This document shows, one piece after another, positions 54,241-63,945 of a stretch of 64,000 nucleotides of DNA. The notes beneath the pieces were generated by a model, which saw only the letters and a program-made list of their open reading frames with translations, searched no databases and was not told the origin of the DNA. Numbering within the stretch: the first letter of the stretch is position 1; each line of letters begins with the position of its first letter. The stretch covers positions 118,418-182,417 of the forward strand of contig NZ_VTHJ01000009.1 of the NCBI RefSeq assembly GCF_008386495.1. Direction: 5' to 3'. The position numbers and the translations under genes are program-made. This DNA comes from Streptomyces tailanensis. Its GTDB lineage: Bacteria; Actinomycetota; Actinomycetes; Streptomycetales; Streptomycetaceae.

Positions 54241-55519
54241 GCCGCTCCTCCTGTCCGCCGTGGAGGGCATCCACGCGAGCCACACCGCGGTCCCGCAGAC
54301 CTTCGCCATGGTGGGGGTGCTCGCGGGCGAGGCCCCCGCGATCGGTGCGCTGCGGGAACGCGCCGTCGAGCGCTGGGGCGCGGTGGAGCGGCTGCGGTGG
54401 GTGCTGCCGTCCGTTCACGAAGCCTCGGCTCGCCGCGACTTCGGGTGGGGACGGCAGCGGTGGCGGGTGCTCGACCGCTTCGACCCGGTGCGGCACGTCG
54501 TGACGTCGGACGACAGCTCCTCCCTCGCGGATCTGGCCGGACCGCTGGTGGGGCTGCCGCTCCCGCGTGACCTTCCGCCATGGCGGCTGCGGGTCATCCG
54601 CCTCATGGGTACGCGGCAGTTCGCTCTGGCGCTGGTCGTGCATCACGCGCTGATGGACGGAGCCTCCGCCCGGAACCTGTTCAACCGATTGCTCGACGGC
54701 CCCTCCTCCGGCCGAGAGGACCGGCGACCCGTACGGAGCCCCGGTCCCGTGCCGCCGTCGGCGCCGCCCGACGCCTGGGGCGGCCCGCGCACGGCGCTCG
54801 AACTGCTGAACCCGAGTAAGCGACTGCCGGTGCACCGATCCCGCGCGCGGGGGGAGGCGGTGTGGATCCCCGTGGACCCCGGCGCGCTCGGCGCGGCCCA
54901 ACAGGTGCTGCCCGGATCGGTGGTGACGCGCACCGAGGTGCTGCTGAGCGCGGCGGCCGGAGCACTGCGGACGGTGTACGGGCCTCCCGAGCGATGGCCG
55001 GGCAGACGGGGGGCGCCGGTGTACGCGGGAGTGCCGGTAGACCTGCGCTCCGACCCCGGCGAACTCGGCAATGTCCTGTCGGGCCTGCGGGTGCCGCTGC
55101 CCGTCGGCAGAACCAGCCCCCGCGCGCGGCTCGCGGACTGCCGGGGGCTGGTGGCGGCCCTGCGCGCGGATCACGCACCGGCCGGATCCCGTCTGCTCGA
55201 CGTGGCGCTGCGCGCGGGCACCCCGGCGCTGCGCGCGCTGGGGGCACTGATGCCGATCCTCGCGCCGGTGGGGTGCACGGCGATGGGTTGGAAGGGTGGT
55301 CCCTGGTTCCTGGACGGCAGACCGCTGGTGCGGATGGTCGGTGTGCCGACGCTGTCCGTTCCGGGCACCCTGTACTTCATGCTGGTCGACTACGCCGGCA
55401 CTCCCAGTCTGTGCGTCGTCGCGAACGCCCTGCCGGGGCAACCGACGCTCCTGGCAACGGCGTTCGCACGGGAACTGGACGCGCTCACGGCACGCGAGAC
55501 GCTCGCCCGCCCCCGGTGA
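54233..55519 (+). CDS. wax ester synthase/DGAT-like acyltransferase
   Basis: 428 residues. The N-terminus PLLLSAVEGIHASHTAVPQ resembles the start of WS/DGAT and related acyltransferases. The catalytic motif LALVVHHALMDGASARNLFN is a full HHxxxDG. Later come VYAGVPVDLRSDPGELGNVL (the conserved N-terminal-to-C-terminal crossover) and FMLVDYAGTPSLCVVANALP. Acting on the same pathway as the preceding condensation-like protein is inferred from the eight-base overlap. The acceptor may be a lipid, a glycolipid or the former polyketide product. Confidence 0.75.
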   Translation: MAEPLLLSAVEGIHASHTAVPQTFAMVGVLAGEAPAIGALRERAVERWGAVERLRWVLPSVHEASARRDFGWGRQRWRVLDRFDPVRHVVTSDDSSSLADLAGPLVGLPLPRDLPPWRLRVIRLMGTRQFALALVVHHALMDGASARNLFNRLLDGPSSGREDRRPVRSPGPVPPSAPPDAWGGPRTALELLNPSKRLPVHRSRARGEAVWIPVDPGALGAAQQVLPGSVVTRTEVLLSAAAGALRTVYGPPERWPGRRGAPVYAGVPVDLRSDPGELGNVLSGLRVPLPVGRTSPRARLADCRGLVAALRADHAPAGSRLLDVALRAGTPALRALGALMPILAPVGCTAMGWKGGPWFLDGRPLVRMVGVPTLSVPGTLYFMLVDYAGTPSLCVVANALPGQPTLLATAFARELDALTARETLARPR

Positions 55520-55661
55520 CAACTGTGACCGGAGTGTCCGCAGAGGTTGTGGTCCGCTTGTCGCGAGCCCGGATCAACAGGCGGGGGTCTGGCCTCCGTG
55601 CCGTGCGAGTATTTCGAGCGCTGCGCGGACGTCCAACCGTGCGCAGAGGGAGGGGAATCGC

Positions 55662-55901
55662 ATGGCGAAGGACAGACCTTGGAACCGGGCCGAGTACACC
55701 GAGTTCTCCGCACCGGAGGACTTCGACATCGCGGAAGCCGGTGACGAAGAAGTGCGCGTCTACTGTCTACAGCGCTCTCGTGCCTTCCTGGCCAGGGCCG
55801 AGACCACCAAGGCGGTGATAAGCAGCGACCGCCGGCTGGAGATCGCCGCCCAGAACGCCATGATCACGCACGCCTTCCGTCCCGGTCCCACATCGGACTG
55901 A
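55662..55901 (+). CDS. small hypothetical protein, 79 aa
   Basis: ATG preceded by an excellent GGGAGGGG ribosome site (about 5-9 bases upstream) gives MAKDRPWNRAEYTEFSAPED. The protein is acidic and helical (RSRAFLARAETTKAVISSDR), with one Cys, and appears complete. It lies 142 bases after the acyltransferase pair on the same strand and could be co-transcribed. The family is not recognised. Confidence 0.55.
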   Translation: MAKDRPWNRAEYTEFSAPEDFDIAEAGDEEVRVYCLQRSRAFLARAETTKAVISSDRRLEIAAQNAMITHAFRPGPTSD

Positions 55902-56140
55902 CGGTGACGACACGCCGCTCGGTAAGGGCCAACAAGACCATCGCCCACGACAGTTGCGGCTTTTACGCCCGTGGGTGGAGGCGGTGCCACACGCTGTGGC
56001 GGCGCGTGGCCAGCAGTACAAGAGCGCGGCATCTGTCTTGTGAATGAAGCAGCGCCTGTCCAACCGGAGCTGCTGCCTTACCGGCTGGTGCGCAAGCATC
56101 ACCGGTCCACACTCACCACATGGGCTCCAGGGGGGCCGCG
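55902..56140. other. no gene recognised
   Basis: This 239-base gap holds no recognised gene. The minus strand is open but its reading (RRCFIHKTDAALLYCWPRA) resembles nothing I know. Confidence 0.35.
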
Positions 56141-56601
56141 ATGCCGTGGGAAGACGGGAAGATCCGATACGTGGGAAAGGGGACGGTCGCGCTCGCCGAC
56201 GGGCGCGAGGTTCCGGTCGTCGCCGCTCTGGTGCTCAAGCTCGATCCTGAGACCGTGCCGAGCTTTACCCACGACCGTCACACCACGGGAACCTCCACAC
56301 GGACGCCGACGACGACCTCTGGGACGCCGCCCCCGGCCTGCTGACCCTCCCCGACGGCCGGGTGGCACGTTCATGGCCACAAGCGGGCCGCCCGACCTCG
56401 TCGGCGTCTCCGGTATCGGCCCGCCCCGTTCGGTCTGACGCGCAGTGGCAGGCACCCGAACTCGCCCTCGCCGACGCTCCTCCCCTGGAGGAGACGGACG
56501 ACACGCAGCGGGCCGCCGATAAACGAGAGCGGGCCCTGCGGCGGGGCATGACGGCCGAAGAGCTTCAGGCCCGCTACCGCGTCCGGTGGATTCCCGAGTG
56601 A
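56141..56601 (+). pseudogene. small hypothetical gene with one frameshift
   Basis: Starts MPWEDGKIRYVGKGTVALAD after AGGGGGG, with GREVPVVAALVLKLDPETVP following. Near 56270-56285 the frame changes, and the continuation HGNLHTDADDDLWDAAPG and LLTLPDGRVARSWP runs to RRGMTAEELQARYRVRWIPE. Joined, the product would be about 153 residues. The family is not recognised. The shift may be real or a sequence slip in the CACCACGGG area. Confidence 0.45.
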
Positions 56602-56894
56602 CGACAGGCCGGTTTTCAGCGAGGCGTGCAAGACGCTGGTGCCTTTGTGTGCTGACATGGCTCGGAGGCACTGCCGTCTGGCTATGTCGATGAGTGGTGC
56701 CGGTCTCACCAACTTCGCCCTTCCCCTGCACCGGTACCTCGGCGCTGTGACCGTAGGCCTCACCCTGCACTGGAGCTCCGTTCTGGGTTCTGGCACAGAT
56801 CTTGGGGAGCGGTCGCAGAGCGTCACCTCAGTGTCCCGGCTCAACGAAGTTCGAGTGACCGTAGCGCCGGGTTCCCATCACGCCAAGCTGGTGT
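56602..56894. other. no intact gene; trace of an ISL3-like C-terminus
   Basis: No gene is seen. Around 56740-56790 the plus strand reads AVTVGLTLHWSS, recalling the ISL3 motif AVTAGLTLRWSSGGTEG. The match is too short to be sure. Confidence 0.3.
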
Positions 56895-57530
56895 TCACTG
56901 CTTCCGCTCTCCAGGCGTGAACGGGCCGGTTGCGGGGGCTACGCATTTGTCGATGACGGTGTTCTCGCCGGCCGCCGAGCCCTCCAAGCAGAGCCGGCCG
57001 CCCTTGTCACGCAGGTCGAGGAAGAAGCGCGTGGTCGCACCGGATTGCTTGAGGTCGTGTATGTGCTCGTCGATGTAGCCGAGGTCGTTCAGAATCGTCC
57101 GGACCTTGGTGGGGGTTGGATCCACGAGATCCCAGAGCGCCTGGGCAATGCGCTCTTCATGGAGGGCGCTCGCGCACCAGTCGCGAGCGTTCAACTCCAC
57201 CTCCGGACCCGTCGTGGGGGCGATGGGCTCCACGTCCGACGGTATCTCCACCGACCCGGGTGGCAGGGTCTGCGCCGGACCGGTCGGCGGCGCCTCTGGC
57301 GGGGCACTCGGGGGACACGACCGCGCAACCTTGTCCAGCATCGCCGTGAATGCCGCGCTGGGTCGGACCTCGCCAGTGTCAGCAGGCTTGCTTTGCGGTC
57401 CGTTGGCGCTTGTCTTCTCGGTGCCACAGGCGGCGAGCGCCAGAGCGGCAATAGCTGCTATCGCGAGCGTCAGCCGCGGGCGGCGCGGGGAGCCGGCAAC
57501 CGTGCTGGTGCGGGCAGAGGTTCGTCTCAT
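56895..57530 (-). CDS. putative lipoprotein of unknown function
   Basis: 211 residues. An Arg-rich N-terminus and hydrophobic stretch end in the lipobox ALAAC (Cys about residue 34), then GTEKTSANGPQSKPADTGEV. The mature domain has ELNARDWCASALHEERIAQA, VRTILNDLGYIDEHIHDLKQ and FFLDLRDKGGRLCLEGSAAG, with three further Cys residues that could form one disulfide. It is membrane-anchored on the outer face of the cell membrane. The start lies 24 bases from a 38-bp perfect palindrome. Function unknown. Confidence 0.7.
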   Translation of the reverse strand: MRRTSARTSTVAGSPRRPRLTLAIAAIAALALAACGTEKTSANGPQSKPADTGEVRPSAAFTAMLDKVARSCPPSAPPEAPPTGPAQTLPPGSVEIPSDVEPIAPTTGPEVELNARDWCASALHEERIAQALWDLVDPTPTKVRTILNDLGYIDEHIHDLKQSGATTRFFLDLRDKGGRLCLEGSAAGENTVIDKCVAPATGPFTPGERKQ

Positions 57531-57553
57531 GCGCCAAGTCTCCGATCAAGCCG

Positions 57554-57591
57554 CCCGCTGCACGTGAGTACGCGTACTCACGTGCAGCGGG
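57554..57591. promoter_or_regulatory. 38-bp perfect palindrome upstream of the lipoprotein gene
   Basis: All 19 base pairs of the two arms match, with no loop; the centre is GTACGCGTAC and the arms carry the E-box-like CACGTG. It ends 24 bases before the lipoprotein start. It could be an operator for a dimeric or tetrameric repressor, or a hairpin from a lost element. Confidence 0.6.
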
Positions 57592-57711
57592 GTACTCGCA
57601 GTGAGGGCCTGGGTGCGTGCGAGACCGCGTACGCCTCCCGTCGTACAGTCAGAAGTGGCGCTCCGTCAGGTCCAGGGCAATCTCTGTCACGCTTGGCTGC
57701 GGCCGATGACG

Positions 57712-57990
57712 GTGCTGGTCATGCAAGCCGACGCATCGTTCTGGGACTCTCTCGTGTTCGACGGGATCGACGACGTGGACGCCGAGGCGGTGTCCGCCGC
57801 TGTCGGCACGGTCGACGTGATGGCGAGAGGCCGGGGAGCCGGTGCGGCATGTCCGGACTGCGGCCGCTTCTCGGCCCGGGTACACGGCTCCTGCCAGCGC
57901 AGGCTGAAAGATCTGCCGCTCGGTGGGCAGAGCGTCGTGATCCGGCTGACAGTGCGGCGCTTCATTTGCGGCCCGTGCACAGCAGCACAA
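57712..57990 (+). mobile_element. ISL3-family transposase, N-terminal remnant
   Basis: The plus frame reads VFDGIDDVDAEAVSAAVG, ACPDCGRFSARVHGSCQR and RLKDLPLGGQSVVIRLTVRR followed by FICGPCTA: the zinc-binding N-terminus of an ISL3 transposase. The rest is missing. It differs enough from the copy at 20517 to be a separate element. Confidence 0.75.
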
Positions 57991-58090
57991 GGTCAGCATC
58001 GAGCCGACCACCCCGCTCTTCAGGACCAGCCGGTGACATCCCCGGTGGATCTGACGCTGGTGGACGAGCACCCGGCGCGGGCATGACGCG

Positions 58091-58427
58091 ATGTACGACG
58101 CGCTGAATCACGGGCTCCTCGTCCTGGCCGTCGACGTCACACCCACTGGCTCCGCCCCGACGCGCCGTGCAGCGCAGAGCGGTTGTTGCCGGACGCCGGT
58201 CCGCCACGCACAGCGCTCTTCAGAGTTTTCCGTTGGTGTCAGTCCTGTCCGGGCGGGACCGCGTCGTGGTGGCCTGTGGTCACACCGGCCCAAACGCCTG
58301 AACTAATGCCATCAAAGTGTCTTTTGACGGGTAATTCTGGCCACACTCTTGACCCCGTGAGGATCCGCGGCTTACCGTTCCGGCGTTTATGACGGAATGA
58401 AACGATTCAAGAAATCTGGGGCGACAC
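58091..58427 (+). promoter_or_regulatory. promoter and LacI-type operator of the GH106 gene
   Basis: TTGACC at 58349-58354 and TACCGT at 58373-58378 form a -35/-10 pair with an 18-base spacer. TGAAACGATTCA at 58398-58409 is a near-perfect palindrome with a central CG, the hallmark of LacI-family sites, placed just before the start at 58428. No gene was seen in this gap. Confidence 0.55.
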
Positions 58428-61400
58428 ATGCAGAAGCACTTTCCGCAGCGTAGCGGGATATCCCGGCGTGCCGTGCTGGCCGCCTCCCTGGCCGCCGGCG
58501 CGGCCACGGTGTTCACCGCGGCCGGGGCGACGGCCGCCGGCGCCGTCCCCCTGACCGGCAGTGGGGACCTGTCCGGGGACTGGTTCGCCACTTCCCCGCG
58601 CTCCGTGCGGCCCAAGTTCCGCTGGTGGTGGCCGGACGGCTTGGTCGACCCGGCGGAGATCGCCCGGGAGATCGACCAGATCGCCGACGCGGGCTTCGGC
58701 GGTGCGGAGATCGCCGCCGTCCACCACAGCATCAAGGACAAGTCCGTCCTCGACACCGCGCACCACGGCTGGGGCAGCACCCCCTGGCGCGACGGCGTAG
58801 AGGCCGCCCTGCGTCAGGCCGCCCGCCGCGGCCTGACCATCGACCTCACCCTCGGCCCCAGCTGGCCCGTCGCCGTCCCCGGTGTCACCCCCGACGACGA
58901 GGCGGCCGCCCAGGAACTCGCCTACGGTCGCGTCTCCGTGGCTGCCGGCGCCACCTACCGGGGTCCGGTTCCAGAGCCCGTGCGTGAGGCCGCCTCCGGG
59001 ACAACCCGGCGCATCCTGCTCGCAGTCCAGGCCGCCCGTGTCGCCCCCGCCAACGCCACCCGCAAGGAGACCGGCCTCGACCTCGCCAGTGTCCAGGACC
59101 TCACCACCACCGTCCGTGACGGTGCCCTGACCTGGACCGCCCCCGCGGAGGGCGACTGGGTGCTGATCTCCTACTGGCAGCGCGGCACCGCCCAGCAGCC
59201 CGAGTCCGGCCCGCACTCCTCTCCGGCCGCCTACGTCGTCGACCACTTCAGTTCCGCCGGCACCTCCGCCGTCACCGGCTTCTGGGAACGCACCGTCCTG
59301 ACCGGCACTGCGCGCCGGCTGCTCAAGGCCGCGGGCGGCGCCTTCTTCGAGGACTCCATCGAGCTGGAGACCGACTCCCTCGTGTGGACCTCCGCCCTGC
59401 CCAAGGCATTCGAACAGCGCACCGGCCGCCCCCTCCTGCCGTACCTGCCCGCCCTCGTCCTGAACAAGAGCAACCAGGTCTTCGCCTTCGAGGCGCAGAT
59501 CACCCGGCAGATCCGGCACGACTTCTGGGAGACCGTCTCCCACCTGTTCAACACCCACCACATCACCGCACTGCGGGACTGGGCGCACTCACTGGGCATG
59601 GAGCTGCGCTCGCAGCCGTACGGCCTGCAGACCGACGCCATCGCCTCCGCCGCGATCCTCGACATCCCCGAGGGTGAGTCGCTCGGCTTCAAGAACCTGG
59701 ACGACTACCGCTCCCTGGCCGGCGGCCGGGACATGGCCGGGCACACAGTGCTGTCCTGCGAATCGGGTGCCTACAACGGTTCCGCCTACAGCACGACGTG
59801 GGACCGGTTCCTGCGCACCATGGGCGGCGCCTACGCGGCCGGCGTCAACCAGACCGTCGTGCACGGTTTCTCGTACGCCACCGCCCCCGGGGTGAGCTGG
59901 CCCGGTTTCGCCGCCTTCAGCCCGTACAACGGCGCGGCGGGATACGGCGAGTCGTGGGGGCCCAGACAGCCCACCTGGCGCCATGTCGAGGACATCGCCG
60001 GATATCTCGGCCGCGTGCACCAGGTCCTGCAGACCGGCACCCCGCGTGCCGACATCGCCGTGTTCCGGCAGACCGGCTACGTCGCCACCGGCATCGGTGC
60101 CTCCTGGTTCACCGCCACCGGCGTACCGCTCGGCTGGACCCACCAGTTCCTCAGCGGACCGCTCCTCGACCTGCCCAGTGCCCGAGTCTCCGGCGGACGC
60201 CTCGCCCCGGACGGCCCCGCCTACAAGGCCCTGTTCGTCGAGGGCGACTTCTTCTACGGCTCCACCCCGACCCTCGCCCTCGCCGACGCCCGCAAGCTGC
60301 TGAAGCTGGCGGAGGCAGGCCTGCCCATGGTCCTTCTCGGTGCCTTCGACCAGGCGCTCACCCCGGGCGTGCCCGGCCAGGGCGAGACGGACCGGCTGCG
60401 TGACGTCCTGGCCGGACTCCTCGCCCTGCCGAACGTCAGGGCCATCACCGACAAGGCCGCCGTCGGCGACGCCCTCGCCGCCCTCGGTGTCACCCCCGAC
60501 GCCCGTTACGCCACCGCCTCCACGCTCCTCAACCTCCACCGGGTCAGCGGCGACACCGACTTCTACTACCTGTGCAACGGCAAGCACGCCGAGACCGTCA
60601 AGCCGCCCGTCGCGACCATCGACCACGATGTCACCCTGCGCCGCACCCGACGCGATGCCACCGTCCCCTACCTGCTCGATCCGTGGACGGGAGAGGCGAC
60701 CCGCATCGGCCGCTACACCGAGGACGACGACGGCGTCACCGTGCGCGTCACCCTCCGACCCGGCCAGGCCACGGTCGTCGCGCTGGGCCGGCCCGGGCTC
60801 TTCGGGGACCGCAACGGCAACCGCCCGCACGCCGTGGACAGCGACGCCGACCGAGTGCTGTTCACAGACCGGGGACTGGCCTTGCGTGCCTCGGCCCCGG
60901 GCACGTACACCACCCGGCTTTCCCCGGGCCGTACGGTGACCACCACCGTGCCCTCGGTGCCCGACCCCGTCACACCCGACCGCTGGCAGCTCGACGTCGA
61001 GGACTGGCACCCCGGTGCCGATCCGACCGGCACCGACGTCGTACGCCGTACGCTCACCCTCGACACCCTGTTGCCCTGGTCGCAGATCCCGGAACTGGCC
61101 GACTCCGCCGGCATCGGCCGCTACCGCACCACGGTGAGCCTGCCCGCCGACTGGACCTCCGCCCACGGCGCCTATCTCGAGCTGGGCGTGGTCAGCGACA
61201 CCTTCCGGGTCACGGTCAACGGCACCCGTCTCGCCCCCGCCGACCGGCTTCATCCGGTCGTAGACCTGGGCGGACACCTGCGGCGCGGCAACAACCTGAT
61301 CGAGGTGGAGGTGGCGACCCCGCTCATCAACCGCCTCCGGGGCACCCAGCCGGCAGTCTTCGGCGCCGTCGCCCGTCAGGCGTACGGGCTCACGGGCCCG

Positions 61401-61439
61401 GTCCGACTGGTGCCGTACGTCCAGGCGAGGGTGGGCTGA
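58428..61439 (+). CDS. exported GH106-like alpha-L-rhamnosidase
   Basis: 1003 residues. The N-terminus has a Tat signal: SRRAVLAASLAAGAATVF after a short hydrophilic start. The mature protein fits glycoside hydrolase family 106 (alpha-L-rhamnosidase): PKFRWWWPDGLVDPAEIARE with EIDQIADAGFGGAEI near the N-terminus, a central TIM barrel with AFFEDSIELETDSLVWTSAL and LRSQPYGLQTDAIASAAILD, and SCESGAYNGSAYSTTW. A C-terminal beta-sandwich (TVNGTRLAPADRL, LRRGNNLIEVEVATPL) follows. It should release rhamnose from plant glycans outside the cell. A LacI-type operator lies upstream. The frame is intact throughout, in contrast to its surroundings. Confidence 0.85.
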   Translation: MQKHFPQRSGISRRAVLAASLAAGAATVFTAAGATAAGAVPLTGSGDLSGDWFATSPRSVRPKFRWWWPDGLVDPAEIAREIDQIADAGFGGAEIAAVHHSIKDKSVLDTAHHGWGSTPWRDGVEAALRQAARRGLTIDLTLGPSWPVAVPGVTPDDEAAAQELAYGRVSVAAGATYRGPVPEPVREAASGTTRRILLAVQAARVAPANATRKETGLDLASVQDLTTTVRDGALTWTAPAEGDWVLISYWQRGTAQQPESGPHSSPAAYVVDHFSSAGTSAVTGFWERTVLTGTARRLLKAAGGAFFEDSIELETDSLVWTSALPKAFEQRTGRPLLPYLPALVLNKSNQVFAFEAQITRQIRHDFWETVSHLFNTHHITALRDWAHSLGMELRSQPYGLQTDAIASAAILDIPEGESLGFKNLDDYRSLAGGRDMAGHTVLSCESGAYNGSAYSTTWDRFLRTMGGAYAAGVNQTVVHGFSYATAPGVSWPGFAAFSPYNGAAGYGESWGPRQPTWRHVEDIAGYLGRVHQVLQTGTPRADIAVFRQTGYVATGIGASWFTATGVPLGWTHQFLSGPLLDLPSARVSGGRLAPDGPAYKALFVEGDFFYGSTPTLALADARKLLKLAEAGLPMVLLGAFDQALTPGVPGQGETDRLRDVLAGLLALPNVRAITDKAAVGDALAALGVTPDARYATASTLLNLHRVSGDTDFYYLCNGKHAETVKPPVATIDHDVTLRRTRRDATVPYLLDPWTGEATRIGRYTEDDDGVTVRVTLRPGQATVVALGRPGLFGDRNGNRPHAVDSDADRVLFTDRGLALRASAPGTYTTRLSPGRTVTTTVPSVPDPVTPDRWQLDVEDWHPGADPTGTDVVRRTLTLDTLLPWSQIPELADSAGIGRYRTTVSLPADWTSAHGAYLELGVVSDTFRVTVNGTRLAPADRLHPVVDLGGHLRRGNNLIEVEVATPLINRLRGTQPAVFGAVARQAYGLTGPVRLVPYVQARVG

Positions 61440-61454
61440 CGGCTCTCGCACCGT

Positions 61455-61755
61455 ATGCGGGCGCGTCAGCCGGGACCAGGACGCTCTTGAGCTGGTTGAT
61501 GGCCTGAGTCCTGGGCTTGATCGCGTACCTCTTCGCCGGCTTGAGCGGTCGCATCATCTCGACCGGCCCGTCGCTCGCCTTCGCAGTTGCGGTCCCGCGC
61601 CAGACAGCACGGCGCGGGCCGCCGCCTCGGCATGGATGCCGTCGGTGTTGCCGCGGCGTCAACGTGCTGCTCTATCGGGCTGGTTGACCTCGGTCACCAC
61701 GATGTCCTCAGCGCGAAGGCGGCGGGCCGGCGCGGCGCTGTAGGAGCCGGTGCTG
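61455..61755 (-). mobile_element. IS110-family transposase, internal remnant
   Basis: The minus strand reads GTGSYSAAPARRLRAEDIVV, TEVNQPDRAAR, then one stop, RRGNTDGIHAEAAARAVLSG and, after a shift, ATAKASDGPVEMMRPLKPAK with RTQAINQLKSVLV. This is the central part of an IS110 transposase (RuvC-like N-domain linker). Both ends are missing. Confidence 0.7.
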
Positions 61756-61756
61756 T

Positions 61757-61965
61757 CGGTTGATTACCAGCGCATCCTGCAGGCACTCGTGGACCGGCAC
61801 CGGCTCCATCAAGGGCCGCTGACCTGCCAGGAGATGGCCGTATTGTTCGGCCTGGACGTGGTGCCGGCGAAGGTGGAGGCACTGGGTCGAAGGCGAAACG
61901 CCTGGTCGCGCGCGGCTGGCTGGCCGAGCAGCAGCCGGGCCGGTTCACGCTCGCTGCAGGCGTGA
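61757..61965 (+). mobile_element. winged-helix fragment from an unknown element
   Basis: The plus frame opens SVDYQRILQALVDRHRLHQG, then PLTCQEMAVLFGLDVVPAKV, a frame break, and GWLAEQQPGRFTLAAGVSG. The same domain occurs at 35300-35485. It abuts IS110 and IS5 remnants, so it is IS debris. Confidence 0.5.
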
Positions 61966-62637
61966 GCGGGCCAGGCGGCGGGTCATGAGCAGGGTCATCG
62001 GCCAGTAGATCATCGCTTCGGCGCTGGTGGTGCGGCGCTCGAAGTCGCGCACCAGGCGACGGGTGCGCATCAGGTGGGCGAAGAACCGCTCGACGATCCA
62101 CCGCTTGGGCAGCACCACGAAGCCGCGCATGTCGTCGCTGCGTTTGACGATCGCCAACACCAGCGCGAGCGCGGTGAGGCAGTACTCGATGAGGCTGCCG
62201 GTGTAGCCGCCGTCGGCCCAGACGAGGGCAAGCAGGTGGTGCGCGTCGGCGACTTGCTGCAGCAGGACCTGGGCGGCGGTGCGGTCGCCGGTGTCCGCGG
62301 CGGTGACCATCACCGCCAGTAGCAGGCCGAGTGTGTCGACTACGACGTGCCGCTTGCGTCCGTTGATCAGTTTGCCGTCGTCGAAGCCGCGGCTGTCCGA
62401 TCCGACGACGGCGTCCGCCTTGACGGACTGCGAGTCGATCACCCCGGCCGACGGCTCGGCATCCCGCCCAAGCGTCGTGCGGACCTGCGCGCGCAGCCGG
62501 TCGTGGAACTCCTTGACCAGCGCATGGTCGCGCCAGCGGCGGAAGAACGCGTACACCCGGTCCCACGGCGGGAAGTCCACCGGCATGGCCCGCCACTTGA
62601 TGCCGTTGCCCACCAGATAACGGATCGCGTCCAACAT
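61945..62637 (-). mobile_element. IS5-family transposase, 5'-truncated
   Basis: The 230-residue minus frame starts [20 protein letters not shown], then [20 protein letters not shown] (first DDE Asp), DGKLINGRKRHVVVDTLGLL, LVWADGGYTGSLIEYCL (second Asp) and KRWIVERFFAHLMRTRRLVR (Glu, Y2R region). The first 35 to 45 residues are missing, replaced at 62640 by an ISL3 fragment. The catalytic triad is intact. Confidence 0.85.
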
Positions 62638-62689
62638 CGCCCGGTGGCAGTACGCCTCCGGCTGTCCGCCCCGGCCGCGGCCTCCACGT

Positions 62690-63064
62690 CACCCACCGCC
62701 TGCACCGGCTCCTCGAGCACTGTCCGGAACTCAAGCACGCCCACGACCTGGTCCGCCGATTCGCCGCCATGCTCGACAACCGTGACACCGCACCCCTGCC
62801 GTCCTGGCTCGACGAACTCTCCCACAGCGGACTGCCACCCCTTGCCGGCATCGCCACAGCCCTGCGCGAAGACCAGCACGCCGTCGCCCAGGGGATCTCC
62901 ACCACCCACAACCCCGGCGTCAACGAAGGCCGCATCACCGACGTCAAACTCCAAAAACGCCTGATGGCAGGACGCGCCGGCATTCCGCTCCTGCGCCACC
63001 GCGTTGTCCTGATCGCCCACCTCCGTCGCCGTTACGCGGACCAGCCGACCACGACACCCAAATG
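62690..63064 (+). mobile_element. ISL3-family transposase, C-terminal remnant
   Basis: The plus frame reads [60 protein letters not shown] and [20 protein letters not shown]. This is the ISL3 C-terminus with the catalytic Glu in GVNEGRI. It is a different subtype from the complete copy at 20517. Confidence 0.8.
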
Positions 63065-63083
63065 ATCTCCACCTACGAAATTC

Positions 63084-63945
63084 TTGCCAGAGCCAGAGAA
63101 GTCCGTACGCCGACACCTCGGCGAAGGTGGTGTCGCGGACGTGGTGCAGGGCCTCGATCTTCCAGTGGTCCCGGATCAGCTTCGCGAGCTGGGCCGGGGT
63201 GGCCTGCTCGGCGGTCAGGCTGGTGACCGCATAGACGGTGGCGACGGTGATCTTGCCGGTCTTGCGGTCGGTGCGGCGGCGCTTGATCTGGACCGCCTGG
63301 CAGGCACCGGGGAAGAGCAGGTTACTGACGGTGGCGACCTTGATCCGGCGGATCTCGGAGCGGCCGTGGCTGTTGCTCCGGGTGCGGCCCTGGAGCGGAA
63401 TTTCCTTCCAGGGCAAGGACTTGAGCTGCTTGCGCAGCTTCTTCTGGTTGCCCTTGACGATCGCGATGTAGTGGGCCCGGCGGCCCAGGAGGTATCCGGC
63501 ATGCTCGCGCTGGGTGTGGAGCGCGTCGCTGGTGACCACGGTTCCGGCCAGGTCGGCGGCAGTGTCCAACAGCGGCTGGAAGCAGGTGGTCTCGCCGGTC
63601 TTCTCGCCCACGTCGAGCTGGGCAAGGACCAAGCCGGACGTGTGCTCCAGGGCGGCGAGCAGGTGGACCTTGCGGCCGCGGGCTTTGGCCGCGCCGCGCA
63701 GGCTCTTGCCGTCCACTGACAGCCCGCGCAATCCGGAGCTCTCGGGGCGGCGGTCGGCGAGCCAGCTGCCCACGGCCCGGTCCAGCGCGTCGCCGTCGAT
63801 GGGGGCCAGCAGCCGGCGGACCGTCGCCTCCGCCGGCACCAGCCGCCGCGGCAGTACCGGATCAGGCTGCACGCCGAGCCGTTCCAGCACCTGCGGTGGT
63901 GCGTCCACGATCCACTCGCCGACCGCGAGCAATGAGCGGTGTGCA
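63084..63945 (-). mobile_element. ISAs1-family transposase, truncated at both ends
   Basis: The minus frame gives [40 protein letters not shown] (first DDE Asp), [20 protein letters not shown] (second Asp), [12 protein letters not shown] and [17 protein letters not shown]. The usual N-terminal PDPRxxRG region and the C-terminus after HHVRD are missing. No gene was recognised in the last 55 bases. Confidence 0.8.

Noticed and set aside
56735..56790. Possible extra ISL3 C-terminal trace
   Set aside because: Only about 12 residues resemble the transposase; too short to call.
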